A DNA stretch of 64,000 nt, from the NCBI GenBank assembly GCA_031216445.1, contig CM062205.1, forward strand, positions 18,032,001 through 18,096,000, given 5' to 3'. Source of the stretch: Lateolabrax maculatus. Its lineage: Eukaryota > Chordata > Actinopteri > Acropomatiformes > Lateolabracidae. The notes under the pieces were generated by a model. That model was not told the DNA's origin, searched no databases, and saw nothing but the letters and a program-made list of their open reading frames with translations. The position numbers and the translations under genes were made by a program. Shown here piece after piece: positions 11,655 to 25,154 of this stretch (the first letter of the stretch is position 1; each line of letters starts with the position of its first letter).

Positions 11655-12560
11655 AGCTGAGTTTTGCAGATTTGACTTTGTAGGTAAATGTGTCTGTCAG
11701 AAGAGTGTCTTCTAATCTTTTAACCCTCCTTAGATTCTCTTTAGCAGTCAGATTGTTTTAATCCCCTTGAGTGTGTGTTTCTTTACTCTTGCACATACCC
11801 AATCGTCCAATCGGATCACCTTTTCACAGGAGCACCTATTAGAGCGAAGTGTTTCCTCATGAAAGCCTTAAGAGGCTGAAGAAAACTGGGTGAGGATAGT
11901 TGTATACAGTAAGTGACGAGGAATTTCTTTAAGTGAGCAGGATTTTTCTTGTCCAGCCATGAGTTCAGACACTCAAAAGGTCACTATATTTTTCATCATT
12001 ACCTTTCTCCTTTTTGTCAATGCGTGGCTGCTGTTGCAGCTTGCTGTTTGATAGAAGCTTTCAGTAATTGTTTCAAATCTTAAGGAGCTTTCCAAACCAG
12101 CACCGGCCACTGGCCTTTGCAGGGCTGTGCTGGAGCTCTCCTTTCAGATTGTCCGATGGCATTTGGCTGACAAAGAAGCATCAGTCAGATTTTATTAGAA
12201 CAGTTATAAACTCAGAAAGCTGTACTGAACGTTTAGTTGCAGTTTGTAGCTGAATTACTTGTTTTTTCTGTATGTTTAGGATGTTTGGTCGTTGAGTGGT
12301 GTGGGCTTGTAGAGATTATGCTTTTATTTTGAAATTGACCACCGGAAGTGTAGGACTTGTCTTGTTCTATCATTAAATTATCTTCGATTAGCTTTTTATA
12401 ATTTGTTTCACACAGTTTAAGACTGTATATGTTCGGTTAGTTTTATTTGTTAAATGCACCGTTATTTAAAATAATTATGGTAGTTAAGGAGAAGGCAGCA
12501 AATCAAAAGTCCTACGAGACAACGGAGATAACGGTTCAACATAAATAAGGCTCCAACATC
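11655..12560. other. Spacer between atr and the endophilin-B-like gene; no gene seen
   Basis: About 0.9 kb of mostly unique, AT-leaning sequence. Short open frames here show no recognisable protein features. Confidence 0.6.
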
Positions 12561-12862
12561 AAACGGCCATTCGGAAAGTCAGCCGTTACCACCAAACCGA
12601 GGCAGGTTTAACGCGGCATGGCCGGAGGATAAACCGTCAACCTCACACGCAGGTGCCGGTGCACTTGCGTCGTCTTCAGGTGCTCGGCTGGTCCGGTGTT
12701 AGCGGACCGTAATCTGGGCTGGTTGACGGTGGAGGACATGGCGGGGGCAGCCGGTCGCCGTCGTCGTTGGCCGGTGGGCTTTTTATAGTCCCGCCGGTCC
12801 GGACCGTCGACGCGCCGTTGGAGCACCGAGGACAGCGCGCGACCTTGGGCGGGGACGTTGCC
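12560..12862 (+). promoter_or_regulatory. GC-rich promoter / 5' UTR of the endophilin-B-like gene
   Basis: GC content and CpG frequency rise sharply just before the ATG at 12863, which has a near-ideal context (GTTGCCATGG). The block has many CpG steps and looks like a TATA-less promoter. The minus-strand frame 12931-12608 in it is compositional. Confidence 0.5.
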
Positions 12863-15800
12863 ATGGATTTGACGCGGTTGGCGGTGGACGCCGGTCAGTT
12901 CATCAACCGGGCTGTTCAGGTAAAAGACCACCGGAAAGATAAACGTTAACGTTAATTACTTAATAAACTGCGTGTGGTCGCGGTTTGTTAATGTTAAACA
13001 GTCCTGAGACGCTTTTATCACCCTGAGAGACGGTGTGAGGACACCGAGTAACTGCCATAGTAACACACGTTAAGTGCGTAGCAGTTACGTTCAGTTCAAC
13101 AAATCTTTTATTTTTCTCAGTCGTCGTTGTTTAAATGTTGTGGTTCTGTAATTCGGCTCCAGTACACGGAGGAGAGTCTTGGCCAGGCGGACAAGACGGA
13201 GTTGGACCCCGGGCTGGAGGAGCTGCTGGCCCGGGCAGACGCCACCAAAACCTGGACGGACCAGATCATCTCCCAGACTGAGGTGTTACTGCAGCCCAAC
13301 CCCGGTGAGAGGCCGGACGTTGTTTATTCCTATTTGGTGTGAATGCTGAAAGCGTTATTAAATGTTATTCTACATACATTCTAAAAACGTATTATTACTA
13401 TTCTGCAGACCGCTTTGTTTGCGAGTCTCCTCCTTCCACATTATTCAACGTAGAAACTTCATTCAAATATCAAAACGTTCAGCTCAATTAGGACATTATT
13501 GCTTGTATTCAACTTTTTCATAACATTCATACTTTCCAAAATATTCAACGTTTTCCAGGAATTTTGTATTTTTTTCGTAATTGTTGTTGTTTTTTGTCAT
13601 TTTTGTTGTTTATAGTGTCGTTTTTGTTGGTTTTTTTTTTTGTTTTGTTGTCGTTTTTGTTGTTTATAATGTCGTTTTTTGTTGTTTTTGTTGGTTTTTT
13701 GTCTTTTTTTCCTTGTTTTTTCCGTCATTTTTGTTGTTTATAGTGTCGTTTTTGGCGTTTTCGTTCTTTATAGTGTCGTTTCTTGTTTGTTGTTTATAGT
13801 GTCTTTTTTTGTTGTTTATAGTGTCGTTTTTGTTTTTTGTCATTCATAGTGTCGTTTTTGGCGCTTTTAGTTGTTTTTTTTGTCTTTTTTTGGTCCTTTA
13901 TAGCGTCGTTTTTGTTGTTTTTTGTCCTTTATAGTGTCGTTTGTGTCATTTTTTGTCGTTTATAGTGTCGTTTTTGTTGTTGTTTTTTTGTCGTTTATAG
14001 TGTCGTTTTTGTCATTTTTTGTTCTTTATAGTGTTGCTTTTGTTTTGTCGTCCATAGTGTCGTTTTTGTCGCTTTTAGTTGTTTTTTTGTCCTTTTTTTG
14101 GTCCTTTATAGCGTCGTTTTTGTTGTATTTTGTCCTTTATAGTGTCGCTTTTGTTGTTGTGTTTGTTTTTGTCATTCATAGTGTCGTTTTTGTCACTTTT
14201 AGTTGTTTTTTTGTCGTTTTTTGGGCCTTTATAGCGTCGTTTTTGTCACTTTTTGTTGTTTTTTCTTGTTTATAGTGTCGTTTTTGTTGTTTTTTTGTCG
14301 TTTATAGTGTCGTTTTTGTTGTTTCTTGTCATTTTTGTTGTTTTTTGTACTTTATAGTGTTGTTTTTTGTCCTATATAATAATGTCGTTTCTGTTGTTTT
14401 TTGTCATTTATAGTGTTGTTTTTTGTCGTTTTTTTGTCGTCTATAATTTAGTTTTTTTGTTTTTTGTCGTTTTTGTCCTTTATAGTGTTGTTTTTGTTGT
14501 TTTTTGTTGTTTTTGTCGTTTTTTGTCCTTTAAAGTGTTGTTTTTGTTGTTATTTATGTCGTTTTTGTTGTTGACAAAAAAAACATAAACGGCACTATAA
14601 ACGACAAAAAACAACAAAAACGACACTATAAGGGACAAAAAACAACAAAAACGACACTTTAAAGGACAAAAAAAGACAAAAAACAACAAAAACGACACTA
14701 TAAGGGACAAAAGACGACACTATAAGGGACACTATAAGGGACAAAAAACAACAAAAAATGACACTAAAAACGACAAAAAACAACAAAAAATGACACTAAA
14801 AACGACAAAAAACAACAAAAACGCTACTATAAGGGACAAAAACACAACAAAAAGCGACAAAAAAAACAAAAACGCCGCTATAAGGGACAAAAAAACGACA
14901 AAAAGCGACAAAAAACTACAAAAACGACACTATAAGGGACAAAAAAACGACAAAAAGCGACAAAAAACAACAAAAACGCCGCTATAAGGGACAAAAAAAC
15001 GACAAAAAGCGACAAAAAACTACAAAAACGCCACTATAAGAGACAGAAACACGACAAAAAGCGACAAAAAACAACAAAAACGCCACTATAAGGGACAAAA
15101 ACACGACAAAAAGCGACAAAAAAAACCAAAAACGCCGCTATAAGGGACAAAAAAGCGACAAAAAGCGACAAAAAACTACAAAAACGACACTATAAGGGAC
15201 AAAAAAAGACAAAAAGCGACAAAAAACTACAAAAACGACACTATAAGGGACAAAAAAACGACAAAAACGACGCTATAAGGGACAAAAAAACGACAAAAAA
15301 CAACAAAAACGACACTATAAGGGACAAAAACACGACAAAAACGACACTATAAGGGACAAAAAACGACAAAAAACAACAAAAAAAGACACTATAAGGGACA
15401 AAAAACACAAAAAAACACAAAAAACGACACAATAAACGACAAAAAACAACAAAACGACATTATAAGGGACAAAAAAACAACCAAAAAAACAACAAAAAAA
15501 GACAAAAAACAACAAAAACGACACTTTAAAGGACAAAAATTACAAAAATGACACTATAAACGACAAAAAACAACAAAAACGACACTATAAGGGACAAAAA
15601 AACAACCAAAAAAATAACAAAAAAAGACATAAAATGACAAAAACAACAACAAAAACGACACTTTAAAGGACAAAAAAAGACAAAAAACAACAAAAACGAC
15701 ACTATAAGGGACAAAAGACGACACTATAAGGGACACTAAAAACGACAAAAAACAACAAAAAATGACACTAAAAACGACAAAAAACAACAAAAACGCCACT

Positions 15801-18800
15801 ATAAGGGACAAAAAAACGACAAAAAGCGACAAAAAACAACAAAAACGACACTATAAGGGACAAAAACACGACAAAAAGCAGCAAAAAACAACAAAAACGC
15901 CGCTATAAGGGACCAAAAAACGACAAAAACGACAAAAACGCCGCTATAAGGGACAAAAAAGCGACAAAAAACAACAACAACGACACTATAAGGGACAAAA
16001 ACAGGACAAAAAGCGACAAAAAACGACAAAAACACCGCTATAAGGGACCAAAAAACGACAAAAATGCCGCTATAAGGGACAAAAAAACGACAAAAAGCGA
16101 CAAAAAACAACAAACACGACACTATAAGGGACAAAAAAACAACAAAAACGACACTATAAGGGACAAAAACACGACAAAAAACGACAAAAACGACACTATA
16201 AGGGACAAAAAAACGACACTATAAGGGACAAAAACACGACAAAAAGCGACAAAAAACAACAAAACCGCCGCTATAAGGGACCAAAAAACGACAAAAAGCG
16301 ACAAAAAACAACAAAAACGACACTATAGGGACAAAAAAACGACAAAAAACAACAAAAACGCCGCTATAAGGGACAAAAAAACGACAAAAAACAACAAAAA
16401 CGCCGCTATAAGGGACAAAAACACGCCAAAAACCGACAAAAAACAACAAAATGCCGCTATAAGGGACCAAAAACGACAAAAACGCCGCTATAAGGGACAA
16501 AAAAACGACAAAAAACAACAAAAACGACACTATAAGGGACAAAAACACGACAAAAAGCGACAAAAAACAACAAAACCGCCGCTATAAGGGACCAAAAAAC
16601 GACAAAAAGCGACAAAAAACAACAAAAACGACACTATAGGGACAAAAAAACGACAAAAAACAACAAAAACGACACTATAAGGGACAAAAAGTGACAAAAA
16701 ACAACAAAAACGCCACTATAAGGGACAAAAACACGACAAAAACCGACAAAAAACAACAAAATGCCGCTATAAGGGACCAAAAAACGACAAAAACGACAAA
16801 AACGCCGCTATAAGGGACAAAAAAGCGACAAAAAACAACAAAAACGACACTATAAGGGACAAAAACAGGACAAAAAGCGACAAAAAACGACAAAAACGCC
16901 GCTATAAGGGACAAACAAACGACAAAAAGCGACAAAAAACAACAAAAACGACACTATAAGGGACAAAAACACGACAAAAACGCCGCTATAAGGGACAAAA
17001 AAATGACAAAAAACAACAAAAACGACACTATAAGGGACAAAAAGCGACAAAAAAAAACCAAAAACGCCGCTATAAGGGACAAAAAAACGACAAAAAGCAA
17101 CAAAAAACTACAAAAACGACACTATAAGGGACCAAAAAACGTCAAAAAACGACAAAAAACAACAAAAACGACACTATAAGGGACAAAAACACGACAAAAA
17201 GCGACAAAAAACAACAAAACCGCCGCTATAAGGGACCAAAAAACGACAAAAAGCGACAAAAAACAACAAAAACGACACTATAGGGACAAAAAAACGACAA
17301 AAAACAACAAAAACGCCGCTATAAGGGACAAAAAAACGACAAAAAGCGACAAAAAACAACACAAACGCCACTATAAGGGACAAAAACACGACAAAAAGCG
17401 ACAAAAAACAACAAAAAACGCCGCTATAAGGGACAAAAAGCGACAAAAAACAACAAAAACGACACTATAGGGACAAAAAAACGACAAAAAACAACAAAAA
17501 CGACACTATAAGGGACAAAAAGCGACAAAAAAAAAACAAAAACGCCACTATAAGGGACAAAAACACGATAAAAAGCAACAAAACGCCACTATAAGGGACC
17601 AAAAAACGACAAAAAGCGACAAAAAAAAACAAAAACGCCGCTATAAGGGACAAAAAAAACGACAAACAACAACAAAAACGCCACTATGAGGGACAAAAAC
17701 ACGACAAAAAGCGACAAAAAAAAACAAAAACGCCATTACAAGGGACAAAAACATGACAAAAGCGACAAAAAACAACAAAAACGCCGCTATAAGGGACCAA
17801 AAAACGACAAAAAGCGACAAAAAACAACAAAAACGCCATTACAAGGGACAAAAACATGACAAAAGCGACAAAAAACAACAAAAACGCCACTATAAGGGAC
17901 CAAAAAACTACAAAAAGCGACAAAAAACAACAAAAACGCCACTATAAGGGACAAAAACACGACAAAAAGCGACAAAAAACAACAAAAACGCCGCTATAAG
18001 GGACAAAAAAACGACAAAAAGCGACAAAAAACAACAAAAACGACACTATAAGGGACAAAAACACGACAAAAAGCGACAAAAAACAACAAAAAACGCCGCT
18101 ATAAGGGACAAAAAGCGACAAAAAACAACAAAAACGACACTATAGGGACAAAAAAACGACAAAAAACAACAAAAACGACACTATAAGGGACAAAAAGCGA
18201 CAAAAAAAAAACAAAAACGCCACTATAAGGGACAAAAACACGATAAAAAGCGACAAAAAACAACAAAAACGCCACTATAAGGGACCAAAAAACTACAAAA
18301 AGCGACAAAAAACAACAAAAACGCCACTATAAGGGACAAAAACACGACAAAAAGCGACAAAAAACAACAAAAACGCCGCTATAAGGGACCAAAAAACGAC
18401 AAAAAGCGACAAAAAACAACAAAAACGCCATTACAAGGGACAAAAACACTACAAAAGCGACAAAAAACAACAAAAACGCCACTATAAGGGACCAAAAAAC
18501 GACATAAAGCGACAAAAAACAACAAAAACGCCACTATAAGGGACAAAAACACGACAAAAAGCGACAAAAAACAACAAAAACGCCACTATAAGGGACAAAA
18601 ACACGCCAAAAAGCGACAAAAAAACAAAAAAAACGCCACTATAAGGGACAAAAAAAACGACAAACAACAACAAAAACGCCACTATGAGGGACAAAAACAC
18701 GACAAAAAGCGACAAAAAAAAACAAAAACGCCATTACAAGGGACAAAAACATGACAAAAGCGACAAAAAACAACAAAAACGCCGCTATAAGGGACCAAAA

Positions 18801-21800
18801 AACGACAAAAAGCGACAAAAAACAACAAAAACGCCATTACAAGGGACAAAAACACTACAAAAGCGACAAAAAACAACAAAAACGCCACTATAAGGGACCA
18901 AAAAACGACATAAAGCGACAAAAAACAACAAAAACGCCACTATAAGGGACAAAAACACGACAAAAAGCGACAAAAAACAACAAAAACGCCACTATAAGGG
19001 ACAAAAACACGCCAAAAAGCGACAAAAAAACAAAAAAAACGCCACTATAAGGGACAAAAACACGCCAAAAAGCGACAAAAAAACAAAAAAAACGCCACTA
19101 TTATGGACAAAAACACGACAAAAAGCGACAAAAAACAACAAAAACGCCACTATAAGGGACAAAAACACGATAAAAAGCGACAAAAAACAACAGAAACGCC
19201 ACTATAAGGGACCAAAAAACGACAAAAAGCGACAAAAAAAAACAAAAACGCCGCTATAAGGGACAAAAAAAACGACAAACAACAACAAAAACGCCACTAT
19301 GAGGGACAAAAACACGCCAAAAAGCGACAAAAAAACAAAAAAAACGCCACTATTATGGACAAAAACACGACAAAAAGCGACAAAAAAAAACAAAAACGCC
19401 ATTACAAGGGACAAAAACATGACAAAAGCGACAAAAAACAACAAAAACGCCGCTATAAGGGACCAAAAAACGACAAAAAGCGACAAAAAACAACAAAAAC
19501 GCCATTACAAGGGACAAAAACACTACAAAAGCGACAAAAAACAACAAAAACGCCACTATAAGGGACCAAAAAACGACAAAAAGCGACAAAAAACAACAAA
19601 AACGCCACTATAAGGGACAAAAACACGACAAAAAGCGACAAAAAACAACAAAAACGCCACTATAAGGGACAAAAACACGCCAAAAAGCGACAAAAAAACA
19701 AAAAAAACGCCACTATAAGGGACAAAAACACGCCAAAAAGCGACAAAAAAACAAAAAAAACGCCACTATTATGGACAAAAACACGACAAAAAGCGACAAA
19801 AAACAACAAAAACGCCACTATAAGGGACCAAAAAACGACAGAAACGACAAAAAACAACAAAAACGATGCTATAAGAGACCAAAAAACGACAAAAAGCGAC
19901 AAAAAACGCCGCTATAAGGGACAAAAAACAACAAAAAATGACACTAAAAACGAAAAAAACAACAAAAAACAACATAAACGACACTATAAGGGACAAAAAA
20001 ACGAAAAAAAAACAACAAAAAACGACAAAAACGACACTATAAGGGACAAAAAACGACAAAAAACAACAAAAACGACATAAACGACAACAAAAACAACACT
20101 TTAAAGGACAAAAAACGACAATTTTGTCCCTTATGGTGTCGTTTTTGTTGTTTTTTGTCGTTTATAGCATCGTTTTTTTTGTTGTTTTTTGTCGTTTTTT
20201 TTGTTTTTTCTTGTTTTTTGTCGTTTTTTGTCGTTTATAGGGTCGTTTTTGTTGTTTTTTCTTGTTTTTGTCCTTTAAAGTGTCGTTTTTGTTGTTGTTT
20301 ATGTAGTTTTTGTTGTTTTTTGTTGTTTTTTTGTCCCTTATAGTGTCGTTTTTGTTGTTTTTTGTTGTTTATAGTGTCGTTTATGTTGTTTTTTGTCGTT
20401 TATAGTGTCGTTTTTGTTGTTTATGTTGTTTTTTGTCGTTTATAGTGTTGTATTTGTTGTTTTTTGTCCTTTATAGTGTCGTTTTTGTCGTTTTTTGTTG
20501 TTTTTTGTTATTTTTTGTCCCTTATAGTGTCGTTTTTGTTGTTTTTTTGTCGTTTATAGTGTCGTTTTTGTCGTTTTTTGTCCCTTATAGTGTCGTTTTT
20601 TTTGTTTTTTGTCTTTTTTTGTCCCTTATAGTGTCATTTTGTTGTTTTTTGTCTTTTTTGTTGTTTATAGTGTCGTTTTTGTTGTTTTTTGTCTTTTTTG
20701 TCGTTTATAGTGTCATTTTTGTTGTTGTTTATGTCGTTTCCTTGTTGTTTTTTGTCGTTTATAGTGTCGTTTTTGTCGTTTTTTGTCGTTTTTTGTTTTT
20801 TGTCGTTTTTTGTCGTTTTTTTTCCCTTATAGTGTCGTTTTTGTTGTTTTTTGTTGTTTTTTTGTAGTTTTTTGTCCCTTATAGTGTCGTTTTTGTTGTT
20901 TTTTGTCGTTTTTTGTCATTTATAGTGTTGTTTCTTTTGTTTTTTGTCATTTTTTTGTTGTTTTTTTTGTTTTTTGTCCTTTATAGTGTCGTTTTTGTTG
21001 TTTTTTGTTGTTTTTTGCCATTTATAGTGTTGTTTTTTTGTCGCTTTTCTTTGTTTTTATTGTCGTTTTTTGTTGTTTATAGTGTCGTTTTTTGTCCTTT
21101 TTTGTTCTTTATAGTGTTGACTCAGCCCTTCTGACATTTTTACATGAGTGTGTGTGTAGAATGTTCAAAGCTAGAGTGGGGACCTACCTGGTAGAGTGGG
21201 GAGGAGATTGAAACTCAACTGAAAATTTCTACTCAAATTTCTCCCAGTACCACAATTTTCACTACTCATACGTGATTTTACATCAAAACGTAGGAACATT
21301 TGTTACAGTCGCAGAAATGTGGCTAAGGTAGCAATCGGACCTAAACTTTTGGTTCTACGATCCTTTAAGTGACAGGTGTACCAGCCAAGAGCTGCATATA
21401 CTGCAATTTTAACTGAGACCAGAAAGTTGAGGAGGGAGACAGAGGGGAAAAGTGCAACCACTGACTGCAGCTGATTAGTGCAGTTTCACACACACAGGAT
21501 TTTTACATTTTTAGACTTTTTCAAGCATTTTTCAAGTCTAATCTGCTCATGCTTACTTTCAGGTGTAAAATTTATTCAAACCACAAAATGTTGTACATCT
21601 TTTATACATTCTTTGTTTTATTCAACTTTTAACTCCCATTCATAAGATTTACACCATTTACCACTTTTCTAGTCTAGTCTGACCAAGGACTGAGACGGCA
21701 GTTAACATCAGTCGGTGGATGTGACAAACACACACACACACACACACAGTTTTTTGACTTTTTCAAGCAACATGATTAATGAGCTTGGGTTAGATATCTT

Positions 21801-24800
21801 ACTGTCATGCTTACCTTCATAAAATAACCAGTCTGACCAAGGACTGAGACAGCAGTGGATGTGACAAAGACACACACACAGGATTTTTGCATTTTTTGAC
21901 TTTTTCAAGCAGTTTTCATGTCTAAACTTCTAATTCATACTTTCATGTGTAAACCAGAAAATCTTGTACATATTTCATACATTCTCAGTTTTATTCAACT
22001 TTTAACTCCCATTCATAATATTTAGACCGTTTCCCACTTTTCTTAGTAATTCATACTCCCTCCAGCTGCTTCAAGGTAGTTCAAGCCAGCAATCCAGTTT
22101 AGCGTCAGCCTTTCAGCAGTCAGCATTCACACCGCAATTTCTTCAGAAATTGCCTTTTCAAGTTATGTATGTATTTATGTCCTGAAAGTCAGTATATGTC
22201 TTGGATTCAGTTGAATACTTTTATTTATGAAGTCTTGATTTAAACATTACCATTTTGCCAAATGTTATTTATGTTTTAATGACTAAAAATTACTGCACTG
22301 ACTTGTAGCTAATATACAGTACTAACCTTACATCCCTGATATATTGGCAAAATGCATTTTTTGCTATAGATATCCCTTATACTCACTTGTCTTACCCATG
22401 GAGAGAAATTATCTTCCAGTTATGTATGTATCTTAAGTATTTGAAGGTGTTGGTCTGAGCTGTGATTTCAATAAGAATTAGTATATAACCTCTTGAAAAC
22501 CGAATATAGTACAGCATCTTGCACTGTACATGTAGATAATTTACTCGTCAAACATTTCGACCTGAGAAACACGCCATTTTCATGTTTGCACCAAACCGCA
22601 ACCAGCTGTAGACATGTGGGCCTACAATCAGCGACAAATGGGCACAAGCCATTATGGTCTACATAAAACCACCGAATGACGACTTTTAATCGTTCCCTCT
22701 GTGATGGAAATCTTACAGCTGGTTCACTCTAACAAGAAGTTTCAGGAGACTGGAATGTCTTACACAGGAATATTTATTGAAGCTCGATCGAGGAGAAAAG
22801 GGAAACACCACGTGTGAATCACAATGTCCTGCTACCCAAGTCTGAAGATGGTGTCCTGAAGCTCAGTATTTAACCTTCCCATGAACTGATAAGTTCCGCT
22901 ATATCCAAATAGGGTTATTCCTAACTCAGTCTGTCTGTGTGATGACTCTATTGGATATCCAGACAGGGAAAGACGTCACCCATTGCTGTAGAAGCAACAG
23001 CATAGCCTCTCTACCGTATCTGTTATCCAGCGTCAACAACCAGGCGCCAGCCTGTTGTGTCTAACCCTGAAAACAGAAGATATCTAGCAGACCTTGGTCT
23101 ATCAGATGCCAGAGCCAACTCGGCCTTGTCTGGCGCACAGAGTGAGACAGGTGAACAGAGACAGGCAGTTGACCTGACCTGTGAAGCACTGTCTTAAGTT
23201 ACCTTTAACCTACAAGAGGGAAGTTTAACATACAAGAAGGACAATTCCTTCACACCCTCAATACAATAAACACATGTCCTATGTGCTCCTCTATTTGCTT
23301 TGACTGTAATGGCTTCTTCAGATGAATAAGGATGGTTATTCTTTTGCCTGTTTGAATCCAATTACATCAGCTAATGGAATTATGAGTGGATGTGGTCTGT
23401 AATCCATCAAATAATGGGACCTTTCAGCTGCCAGAAATAATAAGCATCAAGGATGTATTTGCAGATCGTGTAATTTGCAGATCATTGTTTATATATCGAC
23501 CGAGTGCATTTAGCCTCTCTGAAGTATAATTTTTGTTTACCATAGCTAAACCTCATGGGTTTATGGCAAGGCTCAGCAGATTGCCAGCAGCTGCCTACTG
23601 CTTTGTTTCATATTATTTTATAAAATGTAAGTTTTCAATGCTTGTCCTACTCGAATACAGTATTAAATATATGCAGGAGCTTAAGAGGCCTGTTCAGTGC
23701 TATAAGGCATGATTTGACAACTAAATTTCATTTTAACCTGCTGTATCCTGACTCCTGTTTTTGACACACATCGTAAGGTTAAACTGTTTTTAAAAATAAA
23801 TTGTCAGTGTCTTTTTAGAAAAGATAACCTTGAACGTAACTTGAGCTCTCTGATACCTGATGAACAGGAGCACGATTAGAGGACCGGCTGTATGAGCATC
23901 TGGATTGGAGCGTCCCACCTCGGCCTCGTGCACATGAAGCACTGGGAGACCAAATGACTCAGGCTGGGCTGGAGGTGGGGTCTAACACACCCTATGGTGA
24001 GAACATTTTAATGTGGATAGTGCTGATCTGAATACTATGATTTACATCACATCAGTGATGCACATGTTGGGTAACAGTTGTGTTTGTGTTCAGGAAAGGC
24101 ACTGCTCAGGTGTGGAGAGGCTCAGAAGCAGCTTGGTGAGGCAGAGAAGAAGTTTGTCCAAAGCACTAACATCCACTTTCTCACCCCTCTGAGGAGTTTC
24201 ACTCAGGGGGAATACAGAGCCATACAGGTAACACACACAGAATCACACACACACACCCATCACCATTATGATTGTGGCTCTTAATTGTATGTTTTGGATG
24301 TCACATTCTCAGTATTCTCAGTGGCTTCTCTAATCTCTGTCTTTACTCTTTCGAGCACACTGTTGTATATAAATTGTTTGTGTATGATTTTTAAAAAGTT
24401 TGTGTGTTCATAGGATGAGCGCAAGATGTTGGTGAATAAGCGTTTGGACTTGGATATAGCCACGACCAGACTGAGGAAAGCCCATGAGGCTGACCGGGAG
24501 GCCAGAGTGAGTTACAAAGTCTTGACATGTCTGTTTTTCCCTCAGTACATATATCATACTTGGAATCAATCCAAAAACACCAGAATCATTTTTATCAAAC
24601 AGTACATATAGGACCTTCTCATCCCTGCGTTTTCCTGTTGTTTTTTTTGTCAGGGCCTGAATGCAAACCCGCTGGAAGAAGACTACTTGTCTCATGTCTC
24701 CTACATGTTCAGCTTCCTGCGTGTTAAATGGCTAAAGGTCAGTGATGTTAAAAGCATATGAGCATTGACAGGCACAGCCGAATTTGCTATTTGGTCAGTG

Positions 24801-25093
24801 AGTAAGTCATTTGTCCTCCTCTGTCTCTCTCATCCAATCAGATGTGGGCTCAGGAAATCGCTCAGGTGAGTTCACATTTATCTTTGCATGCACACAGGAT
24901 CTGATATAAATATTCTTCATGCCATAAGAGAGGGAGACTATTTTAAAACTGCCAGCAGTTACAGACGTGTATAGAATTGAGTATGGCCCTGTTAGTTGCA
25001 ATAATAGTTTTCTTTCTATTGTTTAGACTTAAGCCCTGCAGGGATTTGGTTTTTGCTAATGGGAATTTTTCAGAAGAAAAGCTGATGAGTGAG

Positions 25094-25154
<61 letters not shown>

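Noticed and set aside
12608..12931. 107-codon minus-strand frame upstream of the endophilin-B-like start
   Set aside because: It lies in CpG-rich promoter sequence and overlaps exon 1; Arg/Pro composition reflects GC content.
14576..20120. Regular repeats resembling a CRISPR array
   Set aside because: Units are contiguous variants of one motif with no unique spacers, and the host is a vertebrate.
13581..21134. Dozens of open frames of 60-144 codons rich in Phe/Val/Leu/Ser or Lys/Thr
   Set aside because: They are translations of the tandem array in several frames and both strands, with no start context, splice structure or non-repeat sequence.
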